Position numbers and translations under genes: made by a program. Below the pieces are notes generated by a model. It saw only the letters and a list, made by a program, of their open reading frames with translations. It was not told the DNA's origin and made no database searches. From contig NZ_JAAEEH010000026.1 of NCBI RefSeq assembly GCF_010179735.1, positions 1 to 47,508 on the forward strand: 47,508 nt of DNA, read 5' to 3'. How positions within the stretch are numbered: the stretch's first letter is position 1; each line of letters starts with the position of its first letter. Source of the stretch: Anaerotalea alkaliphila. GTDB taxonomy: Bacteria > Bacillota > Clostridia > Lachnospirales > Vallitaleaceae. Shown one piece after another: positions 1-9,013 of this stretch.

Positions 1-2
1 GC

Positions 3-128
3 TCCTTCGTGAAGAAGTGGGACCTGATCATGACGGCGGTGCTCATGGCGGCGGCCCCCATCGTGGTGGGGTTCCTGTTCGCCCAGAAGCACATCATCAA
101 GGGCATGGTTGCGGGTGCCGTGAAATAA
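3..128 (+). CDS. C-terminal fragment of a MalG-type sugar ABC transporter permease (gene cut by window edge)
   Basis: Frame 3 is open from the window edge to a TAA stop and gives 41 residues with a hydrophobic membrane segment (TAVLMAAAPIVVGFLFAQ) followed by KHIIKGMVAGAVK. That ending, a last transmembrane helix and then a short QK-x-I-x-x-G-x-x-x-GAVK tail, is typical of MalG-type (CUT1 family) inner permease subunits. Such proteins import di- or oligosaccharides across the cytoplasmic membrane with a second permease, a binding lipoprotein and an ATPase; those partners would lie upstream, outside the window. The next gene is a GH65 phosphorylase, so the transported sugar is plausibly an alpha-linked glucose disaccharide. 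The family call rests on this short tail only. Confidence 0.7.
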   Translation, partial: SFVKKWDLIMTAVLMAAAPIVVGFLFAQKHIIKGMVAGAVK

Positions 129-135
129 GCTTGGA

Positions 136-165
136 GGGGACTGTACGGTCGTACGGTCCCCTTTT
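136..165 (+). terminator. Intrinsic terminator after the permease gene
   Basis: An 11-bp stem (136-146 with 151-161, one T-G wobble) with a 4-base loop is followed by TTTT. It sits 7 bases after the permease stop and ahead of the GH65 gene, so that gene may be expressed partly by read-through. Confidence 0.7.
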
Positions 166-201
166 GACTGGAACAGGGTTTGAAGGTTTGGAGGTATGCG
201 T

Positions 202-2267
202 ATGAAATTTCAGGCAAGTACGGACAACCAGACGCTTTTGGTCCAGGAGAGCCTGCTCTCCACGGCCAACGGCTACATCGGCATACGGGGGAATTTTGAA
301 GAAGGCTATGGCATGGGGGACGAAACGATCCGCGGCACCTACATCAACGCCTTCCACGAAGTGGTGGACCTGGCCCATGGGGAACCTGTCTGTGGCTTTC
401 CGCAGACGGCCCAAAAGATGCTGAACGTTGTGGACGGACAGACAATCCGGATCAAGGTGGACGGCGACCTTTTTTCCCTGGACCAGGGCAGGATACTGGA
501 GGTGGACCGGGAACTGGATCTGGAAAAAGGGGTGGCGGTCAGAAGTGTCCGCTGGCGTTCCCCCAAGGGACATGAGATGGAATTCCTCATCCATCGGATG
601 ACCTCCTTTGTACAGAAGGAACTTTTCCTCATCGACTACAGCATCAGGTCTGTCGACGACAAGGTGGAAATCCAGATCGAATCCACTTTGGATGGGGATG
701 TGCAAAACCACCCCGGGGCCTCTTCAGGCCAAGCCAAGCTTCTGCATGTGCGGGAGGTTCGGGTGGAGGACAAAAAAGCGGTCATCCGTGCGGATGTGGA
801 ACGGGCGGGGCTGTCCATGGCGGCCGCCATGGCCCATGATGTGCCCATGTCCTATCGGGTCGGGGAGCAGGCGGTGGAGGGAATCCACCGAATTGTGCTA
901 GGGCAGGGGGAAAGCTTCCGTTTCAGCAAATATGTGGCCTATGCGGACAGCCTGCGGCATCCCGAGCCGGTGGCCGCTGCCCTGGAGATTCTAGAGGAAG
1001 CCCTGTCCAGGGGAAGCGGTCATTGGCACCAGGCCCAGGAGGCATATCTGGCGGATTTTTGGCGCCATGCGGCGGTGAGGATAGATGGAAACCCCGATGC
1101 CCAGGAAGCGGTGGCCTTCAGCACCTACCAGCTGCTGTCCTCTGCGGGAAAGGATCCCCACAGCAGCCTCCCCGCCAAAGGACTCACCGGGGAAGGGAAT
1201 GGGGGGCAGTATTCCTGGGATACGGAAATCTTCGCTCTTCCGGTGTTCACCCTGGTCAAGCCGGATGTGGCGAGGAATCTGCTGGCCTTCAGGCATACCG
1301 GCCTGGATGCCGCCAAGGAAGAGGCCCGTCTGCTGGGACATGCCAAGGGGGCCAAAATCCCTTGGAGGACCATTTCCGGCAGCGAGTGCTCCACCTGTTT
1401 TCCCGCAGGGCAGGCCCAGTACCATATCAACGCAGATGTGGCCTACGCCCACATCCAGCACCATCTCCATCAGGGGGATGTGGAATTCCTTTTACAGACC
1501 GGTTACGAGGTGGTTCTGGAGACGGCCAGGCTTTGGATGGAGACCGGACATTTCGGCGCATCCGACGGCAAGTTCCGGATTGATGCGGTGACCGGTCCGG
1601 ACGAATACACTGCCCTGGTGGACAACAACTATTTCACAAACGCCATGGCCCAGTACCACCTGCATTGGACGGCGAAGCTGGCGGGTATCCTGAGGGAGGC
1701 CGACGGGGAGCGCTGGGAGATTATCCTCTCCTGCTGCACTACCATCCCCTGACCGTCTACAGGCACAAGGTCCTGAAACGGCCAGACACCGTCCTGGCCC
1801 ACCTGCTGCTGGACAACGAGAGCGACGAGGTCATGCGGAATTCCTTCGAATACTATGAAAAGTATACGACCCACGATTCCAGCATGACCGATTGCGTCCA
1901 CAGCATGCTGGCCTCCAGGATTGGAGACCTGCAGAAGGCCTATGATTTCTTCCGGAAGAGCATCCAGCTGGATTTGGACGACTTGTGCCACAACACTGTG
2001 GACGGGCTGCACATGGCCAATGCCGGAGGGGTGTACATGAGCGTGGTGTACGGCTTCGGGGGCGTCCGGATCAAGGAGGACGGACTCCATCTGCACCCTG
2101 GCAAGCCAAAGGAATGGGAGCGGTTCTCCTTCAAGCTGAACTACCGGGGCAAGGAAGTGGAGGTTATGGTCGGTGAGTTTCTGGAAATCCGTTGCAAGGG
2201 CAGCATGGAGGTTATCGTGAACGGGAAACGGCACAACGTCTATGAGTATCTTAAGATCGGGTACTGA
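202..2267 (+). pseudogene. GH65 glycoside phosphorylase (kojibiose/maltose phosphorylase-like), broken by an internal deletion and frameshift
   Basis: GH65 enzymes phosphorolyse alpha-glucosyl disaccharides (maltose, trehalose, kojibiose, nigerose) in the cytoplasm to glucose and beta-glucose 1-phosphate. The first frame has the N-terminal beta-sandwich start (STANGYIGIRGNFEEGYG), the (alpha/alpha)6 barrel and the motif TGPDEY with the catalytic acid Glu near residue 468; it ends at 1752. The C-terminal part (DYPLLLHYHPLTVYRHK... to YEYLKIGY) continues in another frame to 2267. From memory of the family, about 35-40 residues between the helix ending RWE and DYPLLLHYHPL are absent. The junction is near 1718-1722, and the frame change requires loss of 3n+1 bases. 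ATG 202 is preferred over ATG 196 because the GGAGG at 190-194 is 7 bases from 202 but only 1 from 196. Both halves are otherwise well preserved, so the break is recent or a sequencing/assembly error. Confidence 0.85.
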
Positions 2268-2272
2268 GGGGG

Positions 2273-2310
2273 GGACTGCGGAGTTGGATTCCGCAGTCCT
2301 TTTTGTTTTT
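2273..2310 (+). terminator. Strong intrinsic terminator after the GH65 gene
   Basis: A perfect 10-bp stem (2273-2282 with 2290-2299) and a 7-base loop are followed by TTTTTGTTTTT. It lies 5 bases after the stop codon and closes the alpha-glucoside operon. Confidence 0.92.
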
Positions 2311-2356
2311 ACCCACGGCAGGGGAGCCAACGAGGCTGCGAAATTCAAAGATATAC

Positions 2357-2385
2357 TTGACAAAACATATATAATTAATTAATAT
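2357..2385 (+). promoter_or_regulatory. Sigma-A promoter for hydE
   Basis: TTGACA (2357-2362), a 17-base spacer and TAATAT (2380-2385), in an AT-rich stretch. The expected start of transcription is about 2392, only about 10 bases before the first in-frame ATG (2402), which supports the later start at 2426 for hydE. Confidence 0.88.
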
Positions 2386-2425
2386 GTAAAAAGAACCTAT
2401 TATGGATGTGACAGGAGGATGGAAG

Positions 2426-3478
2426 ATGGTGCGAAAGATGGTGGAAGAGATTGTGGAGCGTTTGGTCCTTGCCCAGGAGGCCAGACGGGAAGAATTGCTG
2501 CTGCTGCTGGGGGACTTGTCCCCGGAGGAGGCGGAGCACCTGCGGGTTGCTGCAGACCGGGTCAGGAAATCCTGTGTGGGGGACAAGGTGTACCTGCGGG
2601 GACTGATCGAATTTTCGAACATCTGTGTGCAGGATTGCCTGTATTGCGGCATCAGGAGGTCCAACCAGGAGGCCGACCGGTACCGGCTGGACCTGGAGGA
2701 CATCCTGTCTTGCGTGGACGAAGGCAAGCGCCTGGGGTACAGGACCTATGTGCTGCAGGGTGGGGAGGATCCCTACTATACGGACGAACGGATTGTGGAA
2801 ATGGTCCGGGCCATCAAGGAGAGGGATCCGGAATGCGCCGTCACCCTGTCCGTCGGGGAAAAGGAACGGGAGAGCTATGAGCGGTACTACCAGGCGGGAG
2901 CGGACCGCTACCTCCTGCGGCATGAGACCCATTCCAGGGAGCTGTACGAACAGTTGCATCCGGGGATGTCCTACGAGAACCGCCTGCGCTGCCTGCAGGA
3001 CCTGAAGGAAATCGGCTTCCAGGTGGGGGCGGGCTTCATGGTGGGGCTTCCCGGACAGACTGTGGCGGACCATGTGGAGGACCTGCTCTTCCTGAAGGAG
3101 CTGCAGCCCCACATGGTGGGAATCGGCCCCTTCATGCCCCAGCAGGACACCCCCCTGAAGGACGCCCCGGCAGGAACTGCCGAAATGACCTGCAGGCTGT
3201 TGTCCATCCTGCGGCTGCTGCTGCCCAAGGTGCTCCTTCCGGCCACCACCGCCCTGGGTTCCATCGATCCGAAGGGCAGGGAACAGGGGTTGCAGGCCGG
3301 AGCTAATGTGGTCATGCCCAACCTGTCCCCCACCCGGGTCAGGGACAAATACCTTCTCTACGACGGTAAAATCTGCACGGGGGACGAAGCCGCCCATTGC
3401 AGGGCCTGCATCGAGCGGAGGATCAATTCCGCCGGCTATGTGGTGGATATGGGAAGGGGAGACGGGGATATTTTGTAG
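2426..3478 (+). CDS. hydE: [FeFe]-hydrogenase H-cluster maturation radical SAM protein HydE
   Basis: HydE is a radical SAM enzyme that acts with HydF and HydG in building the dithiomethylamine-bridged diiron centre of [FeFe]-hydrogenase. The radical SAM cluster motif is CVQDCLYC (CxxxCxxC), followed by GIRRSN; later come YVLQGGEDP, RHETHS, VGLPGQT and IGPFMPQQDTPL, all HydE-like. The C-terminus contains CTGDEAAHCRAC, a CX7CX2C motif matching the auxiliary cluster site known in Thermotoga HydE. The product from ATG 2426 is 350 residues, close to the usual 345-350; AGGAGG at 2413-2418 is 7 bases from this start. hydF, hydG and the hydrogenase are not in the window. It implies an anaerobe. The hydE product shares its family with PylB and BioB, but the motifs above favour HydE. 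Confidence 0.93.
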   Translation: MVRKMVEEIVERLVLAQEARREELLLLLGDLSPEEAEHLRVAADRVRKSCVGDKVYLRGLIEFSNICVQDCLYCGIRRSNQEADRYRLDLEDILSCVDEGKRLGYRTYVLQGGEDPYYTDERIVEMVRAIKERDPECAVTLSVGEKERESYERYYQAGADRYLLRHETHSRELYEQLHPGMSYENRLRCLQDLKEIGFQVGAGFMVGLPGQTVADHVEDLLFLKELQPHMVGIGPFMPQQDTPLKDAPAGTAEMTCRLLSILRLLLPKVLLPATTALGSIDPKGREQGLQAGANVVMPNLSPTRVRDKYLLYDGKICTGDEAAHCRACIERRINSAGYVVDMGRGDGDIL

Positions 3479-3588
3479 GAAAAACCAATATACTAATCCG
3501 GGTGAATCGATTATAATGTCAAAGGAGGCTTGTTTTCACGGCGGATGCCGGAGAGGGGGACAAGCGAAAATACTACACGAGGAGTGGA

Positions 3589-5124
3589 ATGATGACAGAT
3601 GTAATGATTCATGCGATTGTGCTCGGCCTATATCTGATTTTCCTGCTGGGAATCGGCGTTCACTTTTTCAAGAACAGCAAAAGCCAAACGGACTATTTCC
3701 TGGGAGGTCGGAACCTGAACGTCTGGGTCACCTCCATGAGCGCCCAGGCTTCCGACATGAGCGGCTGGCTGCTGATGGGACTTCCGGGAACCGCGTTCCT
3801 GCTGACGAAGAACTACGGCATGGCGGAGGCGGTCTGGACCGCTGCCGGTCTGGCCTTAGGGACCTACCTGAACTGGCTGCTCCTTGCAAAGAGGCTCCGG
3901 AAGTATTCGGAGCATGCCGGCAACGCCATCACCATCCCCACCTATCTGGAGAACCGCTTCCAGGACAGGACCCATCTGATCAAAATGATTTCGGCGGTGT
4001 TCATCGTCATCTTCTTCCTGATCTACACGGCGGCGCAGTTTTCCGCAGGTGCCAAGCTGTTCACTGCCGTATTTGGGATGGATTACGAAGTGGCGCTGGT
4101 CGTGGGAGCGGTGGTCATCGTTTCCTACACCTTCCTGGGAGGATTCCTTGCTGTCTGCTGGACAGACCTGATCCAGGGAAGCGTCATGTTCTTCGCCATC
4201 TTGATCCTGCCGGTTCTGGCGGTGGTGAATCTGGGAGGAGCTTCCGATACGTTCGACCTGGCGGCCAATCTGGCGTCCCTGCCGGACGGTTTCGGGCTGG
4301 GGGAATGGCTGGGGATGGGAAGCATGGGAATCCTATCCATCGTCTCCATCGCCGCCTGGGGCCTGGGATATTTCGGCCAGCCACACATTTTGGCCAGATT
4401 CATGGGAATCAGGCATTCCGACGACATCAAGCCGGCCAGAAGGATTGCCACGGTCTGGGTGGTGACCACCCTGGCTGCGTCCACCCTGCTGGGCGTCATC
4501 GGGAAGGCGTACATGTCCACCAGGGTCTCTTCGGAGGTCCTGGAGCAGTTGGACGGCGAGAGGATCTTCATTTATATGGTCCAGAACCTGCTGACCGGTC
4601 CCGGCCTGGCCATCGTCGCAGGACTGCTGCTGACAGCCATCCTGTCCGCCATCATGAGCACTGCGGACTCCCAGCTGCTGGTCACCTCCTCCGCCATCTC
4701 CGAGGACATCTGCAGGAACATCTTCAAGTCCAGGATCACCGACGACCACCTGGTATGGATCAGCAGGTTCAGCGTGCTGGCGGTGGCGGTGGTTGCCGTG
4801 GGGTTGGCCAGCAATCCGGACAGCTCCGTGTTCGACCTGGTGGCCTATGCATGGGCAGGCTTCGGGGCGGCCTTCGGCCCCGCCATCCTGATCTCCCTGT
4901 ACTGGAAGCGGATGAACTGGCAGGGGGCTTTGGCGGGCATCCTCTCCGGGGGCATCATGGTCCTGGTCTGGAGGAACTTCGTGAAGTCCACGATCAACCT
5001 GTATGAGATCCTCCCCGCGTTCCTGGTTTCGGTGCTTTTCATCGTGGTGGTGAGCCTGTTGACTGGGGAACCTTCAGAGGCGGTGCAGAAGGAATTCGAC
5101 GGGTTCCTGGATACGGAATATTGA
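3589..5124 (+). CDS. putP: Sodium/proline symporter, SSS family (PutP-like)
   Basis: A 511-residue polytopic membrane protein of the sodium:solute symporter family (TC 2.A.21), close in length to E. coli PutP (502). The N-terminus contains DYFLGGRNL and the diagnostic helix stretch AQASDMSGWLLMGLPGTAFL of proline symporters; about 13 hydrophobic segments can be traced. It would import proline with Na+. ATG 3589 and ATG 3592 both follow the AGGAG at 3580-3584. A TATAAT at 3512-3517 could be a -10 box in the 110-base gap after hydE, but no good -35 sits upstream. The AEC carrier gene begins 13 bases after the stop, so the two are probably cotranscribed. Substrate is inferred from family resemblance; pantothenate or other organic solutes are less likely alternatives. 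Confidence 0.9.
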   Translation: MMTDVMIHAIVLGLYLIFLLGIGVHFFKNSKSQTDYFLGGRNLNVWVTSMSAQASDMSGWLLMGLPGTAFLLTKNYGMAEAVWTAAGLALGTYLNWLLLAKRLRKYSEHAGNAITIPTYLENRFQDRTHLIKMISAVFIVIFFLIYTAAQFSAGAKLFTAVFGMDYEVALVVGAVVIVSYTFLGGFLAVCWTDLIQGSVMFFAILILPVLAVVNLGGASDTFDLAANLASLPDGFGLGEWLGMGSMGILSIVSIAAWGLGYFGQPHILARFMGIRHSDDIKPARRIATVWVVTTLAASTLLGVIGKAYMSTRVSSEVLEQLDGERIFIYMVQNLLTGPGLAIVAGLLLTAILSAIMSTADSQLLVTSSAISEDICRNIFKSRITDDHLVWISRFSVLAVAVVAVGLASNPDSSVFDLVAYAWAGFGAAFGPAILISLYWKRMNWQGALAGILSGGIMVLVWRNFVKSTINLYEILPAFLVSVLFIVVVSLLTGEPSEAVQKEFDGFLDTEY

Positions 5125-5137
5125 GGCGGGCAAGGGT

Positions 5138-6046
5138 ATGAATGCATTGACAACACAAATCCTGGCGCTGGCGCTGATGATCGGTGTCGGCTTCTATGGA
5201 AGGAAAAGGGAGATCATCGGCGAGGAAATGATGGGAGGCATCACGAAGCTGTTGGTGGAAATCGCCGTCCCCCTGCTGATTGTAACTTCCTTTTCCATGG
5301 ATGACGGAAACGCGCTGGAAGGGGTGTTGGGGAAGGCTTTCCTGTACGCCCTGCTGGTGTTCGCTACAAAACCCCTTCTTGCCAAGCTTCTCCTGAAGGG
5401 TATGGAGAAGGGCAAGGGAGGGGTCTGGCAGTTCTCCCTGGTGTTCTCCAACTGCGGCTTCATGGGGTTTCCTGTAGCCTACAGCGTTTATGGGAATGAG
5501 GGGATCATCTTCGCCTCCATCTTCAACATGGTCTACAACATCTTCGTGTGGTCCTACGGGGTCGCCCTTTTTTCCGGGGAGAGGGATGTGAAGGGGTTTG
5601 CGAAGGTGCTCAGGAGTCCGGGCATCATCGCATCGGTGTTGGGCATCGTCCTGATGTTGCTGGGAGTCCGGATTCCGGAGGTGCTTTTGGTTTCCATGAA
5701 GACAATCGGCAACACCACCACCCCCCTGTCCATGCTGCTGATCGGGGGCCTGCTGGCCGACGCCAACCTGCGGGGAGCCGTCAGGGACAGGAGCGTGTAT
5801 TTCGGCTCCGTCCTGAAGCTTCTGGTGCTGCCCTTCCTCTGGTACGTCGTATTCCTCCTGCTGGGGGACCTTTCGGTCATGGTCAGGACCTATCTGCTCA
5901 TGATCGCCATGCCCGCCGGGGCCATGACAAGCATCCTGGCGGAGGAGTACAAGACGGAGAAGGAGTACTCCGCCGTGGTGGTTTCCATGTCCACCCTGTT
6001 CTCCATCGCAACCGTACCGCTGCTCCTGCGGTTCGTACTGGTTTGA
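5138..6046 (+). CDS. AEC-family (auxin efflux carrier/malate permease type) transporter
   Basis: A 302-residue membrane protein with about ten hydrophobic helices and the AEC pattern: KLLVEIAVPLLIVTSF in the N-terminal half, SNCGFMGFPVAYSVYG in the middle, and IAMPAGAMTSILAEEYKTEKEYSAVVVSMSTLFSIATVPL near the end. Bacterial AEC proteins carry malate, malonate or related organic anions; the substrate here is not evident. It follows putP by 13 bases and a T-rich hairpin follows its stop, so it is the last gene of that unit. Only a weak ribosome site (AAGGG) precedes the ATG, consistent with coupling to putP. Confidence 0.88.
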   Translation: MNALTTQILALALMIGVGFYGRKREIIGEEMMGGITKLLVEIAVPLLIVTSFSMDDGNALEGVLGKAFLYALLVFATKPLLAKLLLKGMEKGKGGVWQFSLVFSNCGFMGFPVAYSVYGNEGIIFASIFNMVYNIFVWSYGVALFSGERDVKGFAKVLRSPGIIASVLGIVLMLLGVRIPEVLLVSMKTIGNTTTPLSMLLIGGLLADANLRGAVRDRSVYFGSVLKLLVLPFLWYVVFLLLGDLSVMVRTYLLMIAMPAGAMTSILAEEYKTEKEYSAVVVSMSTLFSIATVPLLLRFVLV

Positions 6047-6047
6047 G

Positions 6048-6070
6048 AAAAGGCCGATAGGCCTTTTTTT
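6048..6070 (+). terminator. Intrinsic terminator after the AEC carrier
   Basis: AAAAGGCC (6048-6055), loop GATA, and GGCCTTTT (6060-6067) form an 8-bp stem that runs into seven T residues (6064-6070), starting one base after the stop codon. Confidence 0.88.
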
Positions 6071-6125
6071 AATTCCGGAATGAGGCAGAGGAACCGTCCC
6101 CAGGCATCATTCCATCGGCCGGCGC

Positions 6126-6154
6126 TTGCCAGGAGAAGGGGAAGGGCGTATGAT
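6126..6154 (+). promoter_or_regulatory. Promoter for the archease-rtcB-nfo cluster
   Basis: TTGCCA (6126-6131), a 17-base spacer and TATGAT (6149-6154). A near copy of the -10 context (CGTATGATGGAGG) recurs in the rpiB promoter at about 10621. No second regulatory motif is obvious. Confidence 0.7.
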
Positions 6155-6180
6155 GGAGGAAAAGGGAAAGGAGGGATCGG

Positions 6181-6597
6181 ATGCAGCGGTACCGCTATTT
6201 GGAGCATACGGCGGATGTGCGCATGCTGGTGGAAGGCAGCGAACTGCCATCCCTGTTTAGCGCCGCGTTGGAGGGGTTGAACGGAATCCTGCGGAAGGAT
6301 TCCGGCACCCTGCCCCGGCAGCCGGAGGAGGAGGCGCGGGTCGAACTGGAGGCGGTGGATGAGACGGCTTTGCTGGTGGATTTCCTGTCGGAGGTGCTGG
6401 CCTTGTCCTCCATCCGACGGGCCGTCTTCTTCCAGGTAGAGTTCTCCACCCTGGATGGCCGGTCGCTTTATGCCACCCTGCACGGCAAGAGGGTCGACGG
6501 GTTCGACGAGGAGGTGAAGGCGGTGACCTACCATGAAGCCGAAGTGAAGCTGACCGGGGAAGGAGATTACCGTACGGTAATTGTGTTCGACATATGA
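6181..6597 (+). CDS. Archease, RtcB guanylylation cofactor
   Basis: A 138-residue protein with the archease start RYRYLEHTADVRM and the ending [22 protein letters not shown], whose acidic residues correspond to the metal-binding face of the family. Archease accelerates histidine guanylylation of the RNA ligase RtcB and helps it turn over. The gene is directly followed by rtcB with overlapping stop and start (ATGATG at 6594), as expected for partners. The start is supported by AAAGGAGGG a few bases upstream. Length is normal (about 140). Confidence 0.93.
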   Translation: MQRYRYLEHTADVRMLVEGSELPSLFSAALEGLNGILRKDSGTLPRQPEEEARVELEAVDETALLVDFLSEVLALSSIRRAVFFQVEFSTLDGRSLYATLHGKRVDGFDEEVKAVTYHEAEVKLTGEGDYRTVIVFDI

Positions 6598-8042
6598 TGG
6601 ATTTGAGAGATTTGCGCAGGATCCACCCCTATCTTTGGGAGATTCCGGCTGGATACCGGGAGGACATGCGGATCCCCTGCCGCATTTTCGCCTCCAAGGA
6701 GATGCTGGAAGAGATTGTGAAAGACAGGTCCCTGGAACAACTGGTCAACGTGTCCGCCCTGCCGGGGATGCAGAAGGCGGCCTATGTGATGCCGGATGTG
6801 CATGAAGGCTACGGATTCCCCATCGGAGGGGTTGCTGCGGCGGCCTGGCCGGACGGGGTCATCTCCCCCGGCGGAATCGGGTACGACATCAACTGCGGGG
6901 TGCGGCTGTTGAAGACGGAACTGTCCCACCAGGAGCTGCAGCCCCATCTCCGGCGCCTGGGAGAAAGGCTGTACATGGCCGTCCCCTCCGGCGTGGGCAA
7001 GTCAGGCTTCATCAAGCTCAGCAAGGAGCATTTGGACAAGGTTCTGGAAAAAGGCGTTCCCTGGCTGGCGGACATGGGGTACGGGGGCGAGGAGGACATC
7101 GACTGCATCGAGTCCAGGGGATGCCTTGAGAACGGGGACCCCTCCGCGGTATCGTCCCATGCCAAGGGGAGGGGAATAGACCAGCTGGGGACCCTGGGGG
7201 CGGGCAACCACTTTGTGGAGATCGACCGGATCACCCACATCTATGACCAAGAGACCGCCAGCGCTTTCGGTCTGTTCGAGGGGCAGGTGGTCATCCAAAT
7301 CCATACGGGTTCCCGGGGACTGGGGCATCAAGTGGCGACAGACCATATCAAGGTCCTGCTGGGGGCAATGAGGAAATACGGCATCACCGTTCCGGACAGG
7401 GAACTGGCATGCGCCCCCCTGACCTCCCCGGAAGGGAAGGAGTATGCAGGTGCCATGGCCGCAGCCGCCAACTTTGCCTGGGCCAACCGGCAGGCCATCA
7501 CCTTTTTCATACGGAAGACCTGGCACGAGGTCCTGGGAGACCAGGGAGGGCACCTGTCCCTCCTCTACGACGTCGCCCACAACATCGCCAAGGTGGAGGA
7601 GCACAGGGGAGAGGACGGGGTCCGGCGGAAGATGGCCGTCCACCGCAAAGGGGCCACCCGGGCCTTTGGTCCGGGCCATCCGGAGGTAACTCCCCGCTAC
7701 AGGAATTTCGGACAGCCGGTCATCATTCCGGGAAGCATGGGAACCGCGTCTTATGTGCTGGCGGGAACCGAGTCCAGCATGGAATTGGCCTTCGGTTCCT
7801 GTTGCCACGGAGCGGGGAGGCAGATGTCCCGCCATGCCGCCAAGAGGGCGGTCCGGGGAGAGCGGGTCAGGGACGACCTGCACCAGCAGGGAATCCAGGT
7901 GTACAGCGGCTCCATGGCGGGTCTTGCGGAAGAGGCGCCCATGGCCTACAAGGATGTGGATGCGGTGGTGGATGTGGTGGAGGCAGCGGGCATCGCGAAG
8001 AAAGTGGCCAAATTGCGGCCGATACTGGTGATCAAAGGCTAG
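6594..8042 (+). CDS. rtcB: RNA-splicing ligase RtcB (GTP-dependent 3'-phosphate RNA ligase)
   Basis: RtcB joins RNA 2',3'-cyclic phosphate or 3'-phosphate ends to 5'-OH ends through a GMP-histidine intermediate. All catalytic residues are visible and nearly match Pyrococcus numbering: D98 and C101 in [15 protein letters not shown]206 in [10 protein letters not shown]237 in [12 protein letters not shown]329 in [11 protein letters not shown], and the guanylated H405 in [17 protein letters not shown]. The length of 482 residues is typical. ATG 6594 overlaps the archease stop; ATG 6597 is an alternative. No RtcR-type regulator lies beside it, unlike the enterobacterial system, so expression from the sigma-A-like promoter at 6126 may be constitutive. 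Confidence 0.96.
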   Translation: MMDLRDLRRIHPYLWEIPAGYREDMRIPCRIFASKEMLEEIVKDRSLEQLVNVSALPGMQKAAYVMPDVHEGYGFPIGGVAAAAWPDGVISPGGIGYDINCGVRLLKTELSHQELQPHLRRLGERLYMAVPSGVGKSGFIKLSKEHLDKVLEKGVPWLADMGYGGEEDIDCIESRGCLENGDPSAVSSHAKGRGIDQLGTLGAGNHFVEIDRITHIYDQETASAFGLFEGQVVIQIHTGSRGLGHQVATDHIKVLLGAMRKYGITVPDRELACAPLTSPEGKEYAGAMAAAANFAWANRQAITFFIRKTWHEVLGDQGGHLSLLYDVAHNIAKVEEHRGEDGVRRKMAVHRKGATRAFGPGHPEVTPRYRNFGQPVIIPGSMGTASYVLAGTESSMELAFGSCCHGAGRQMSRHAAKRAVRGERVRDDLHQQGIQVYSGSMAGLAEEAPMAYKDVDAVVDVVEAAGIAKKVAKLRPILVIKG

Positions 8043-8052
8043 GAGGAAACGG

Positions 8053-8928
8053 ATGTTGCACATAGGAAGCCATCTTTCGGTGGCGAAGGGGTTTCTGGCC
8101 ATGGGGAAGGAAGCCCTGGCCATCGGAGCAGACACCCTGCAGTTTTTCACAAGGAATCCAAGGGGAGGCGCGGCCAAGGCCATGGAGGAAAGGGATGTGG
8201 CGGCATTTCTGCAGCTGCTGGAGGAGAACAGGTTCGCCCCTATCCTGGGCCATGCCCCCTATACCCTGAACCCCTGCTCCGCGGAGGAGAAGGTCCGGGA
8301 ATTCGCGCTGGTAACCATGCGGGATGACCTGCGGCGCCTCGCGCACCTCCCGGGGGCCTTCTATAATTTCCATCCAGGCAGCCATGTGGGGCAGGGGGTG
8401 GAGGCGGGAATCGGTATGATTGCCGCCCAGCTCAACCAAGTCCTGCAGCCGGAGCAGGAAAACCTTGTCCTGCTGGAAACCATGGCAGGGAAGGGAAGTG
8501 AGGTGGGGAGAAGCTTCGAGGAGCTGAAAGCCATCCTGGACCAGGTGGAACACAAGGAGAGGATGGGAATCTGCTTGGACACCTGCCATGTATACGATGC
8601 GGGCTACGACATCGTGAACGACCTGGACGGCGTATTGGAAGATTTCGACAGGATCCTGGGGCTGGACAGGCTAAAGGCCATCCACCTGAACGATAGCAAG
8701 AACCCTTTAGGGAGCCATAAGGACCGGCACGAGAAGATCGGGGAAGGTAGCCTGGGGCTTGACGCCATTGCCCGCATCATAAACCACCCCAGACTGCGGG
8801 GATTGCCCTTCTATCTGGAGACGCCCAACGAGGTTGCGGGATATGCGGGGGAGATTGCACTGCTCAGAAAGCTTTTCCAGGAATCTCCTGTACAAAACCG
8901 ACAACCGGCATTGAAACCAATGCTATAA
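8053..8928 (+). CDS. nfo: Deoxyribonuclease IV (endonuclease IV, AP endonuclease)
   Basis: A 291-residue xylose-isomerase-like TIM-barrel enzyme that incises DNA 5' to abasic sites in base excision repair using three zinc ions. The metal-ligand motifs are present in order: [61 protein letters not shown] (key residues H, D and H), and YLETPNE. AGGAGG lies a few bases after the rtcB stop, and the ATG is only 10 bases from it, so it is probably cotranscribed with archease and rtcB. The tail after LLRKLFQ is short and unremarkable. Confidence 0.95.
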   Translation: MLHIGSHLSVAKGFLAMGKEALAIGADTLQFFTRNPRGGAAKAMEERDVAAFLQLLEENRFAPILGHAPYTLNPCSAEEKVREFALVTMRDDLRRLAHLPGAFYNFHPGSHVGQGVEAGIGMIAAQLNQVLQPEQENLVLLETMAGKGSEVGRSFEELKAILDQVEHKERMGICLDTCHVYDAGYDIVNDLDGVLEDFDRILGLDRLKAIHLNDSKNPLGSHKDRHEKIGEGSLGLDAIARIINHPRLRGLPFYLETPNEVAGYAGEIALLRKLFQESPVQNRQPALKPML

Positions 8929-8972
8929 AATGTAATATGTTCATACCTCTTCCTGCGGCTATTGGGTATAAT
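8911..8972 (+). promoter_or_regulatory. Probable promoter region for the GPH symporter
   Basis: TTGAAA (8911-8916), a 16-base spacer and TAATAT (8933-8938) overlap the end of nfo. A second -10-like TATAAT lies at 8967-8972 but lacks a convincing -35. I cannot tell which is used. No intrinsic terminator for nfo is visible here. Confidence 0.5.
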
Positions 8973-9013
8973 TGGCTCACAAGCACAATAAAAAGAGTCA
9001 ATGGAGGGAAAAA

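Noticed and set aside
1740-1752. In-frame TGA in the GH65 gene as a selenocysteine codon
   Set aside because: The window has a selenium pathway, but the downstream similarity resumes in a different frame and a family segment is missing, so this is a deletion rather than UGA recoding.
3516-3590. Small frame starting ATG 3516 after AT-rich sequence, ahead of putP
   Set aside because: It continues out of frame deep into putP and has no recognisable product; the TATAAT at 3512 overlaps its start.
3306-5006. A 566-codon plus-strand frame across hydE end and putP
   Set aside because: It runs out of frame over clear HydE and PutP motifs; its composition (Gly, Arg, His, Pro rich) is that of a GC-rich shadow frame.
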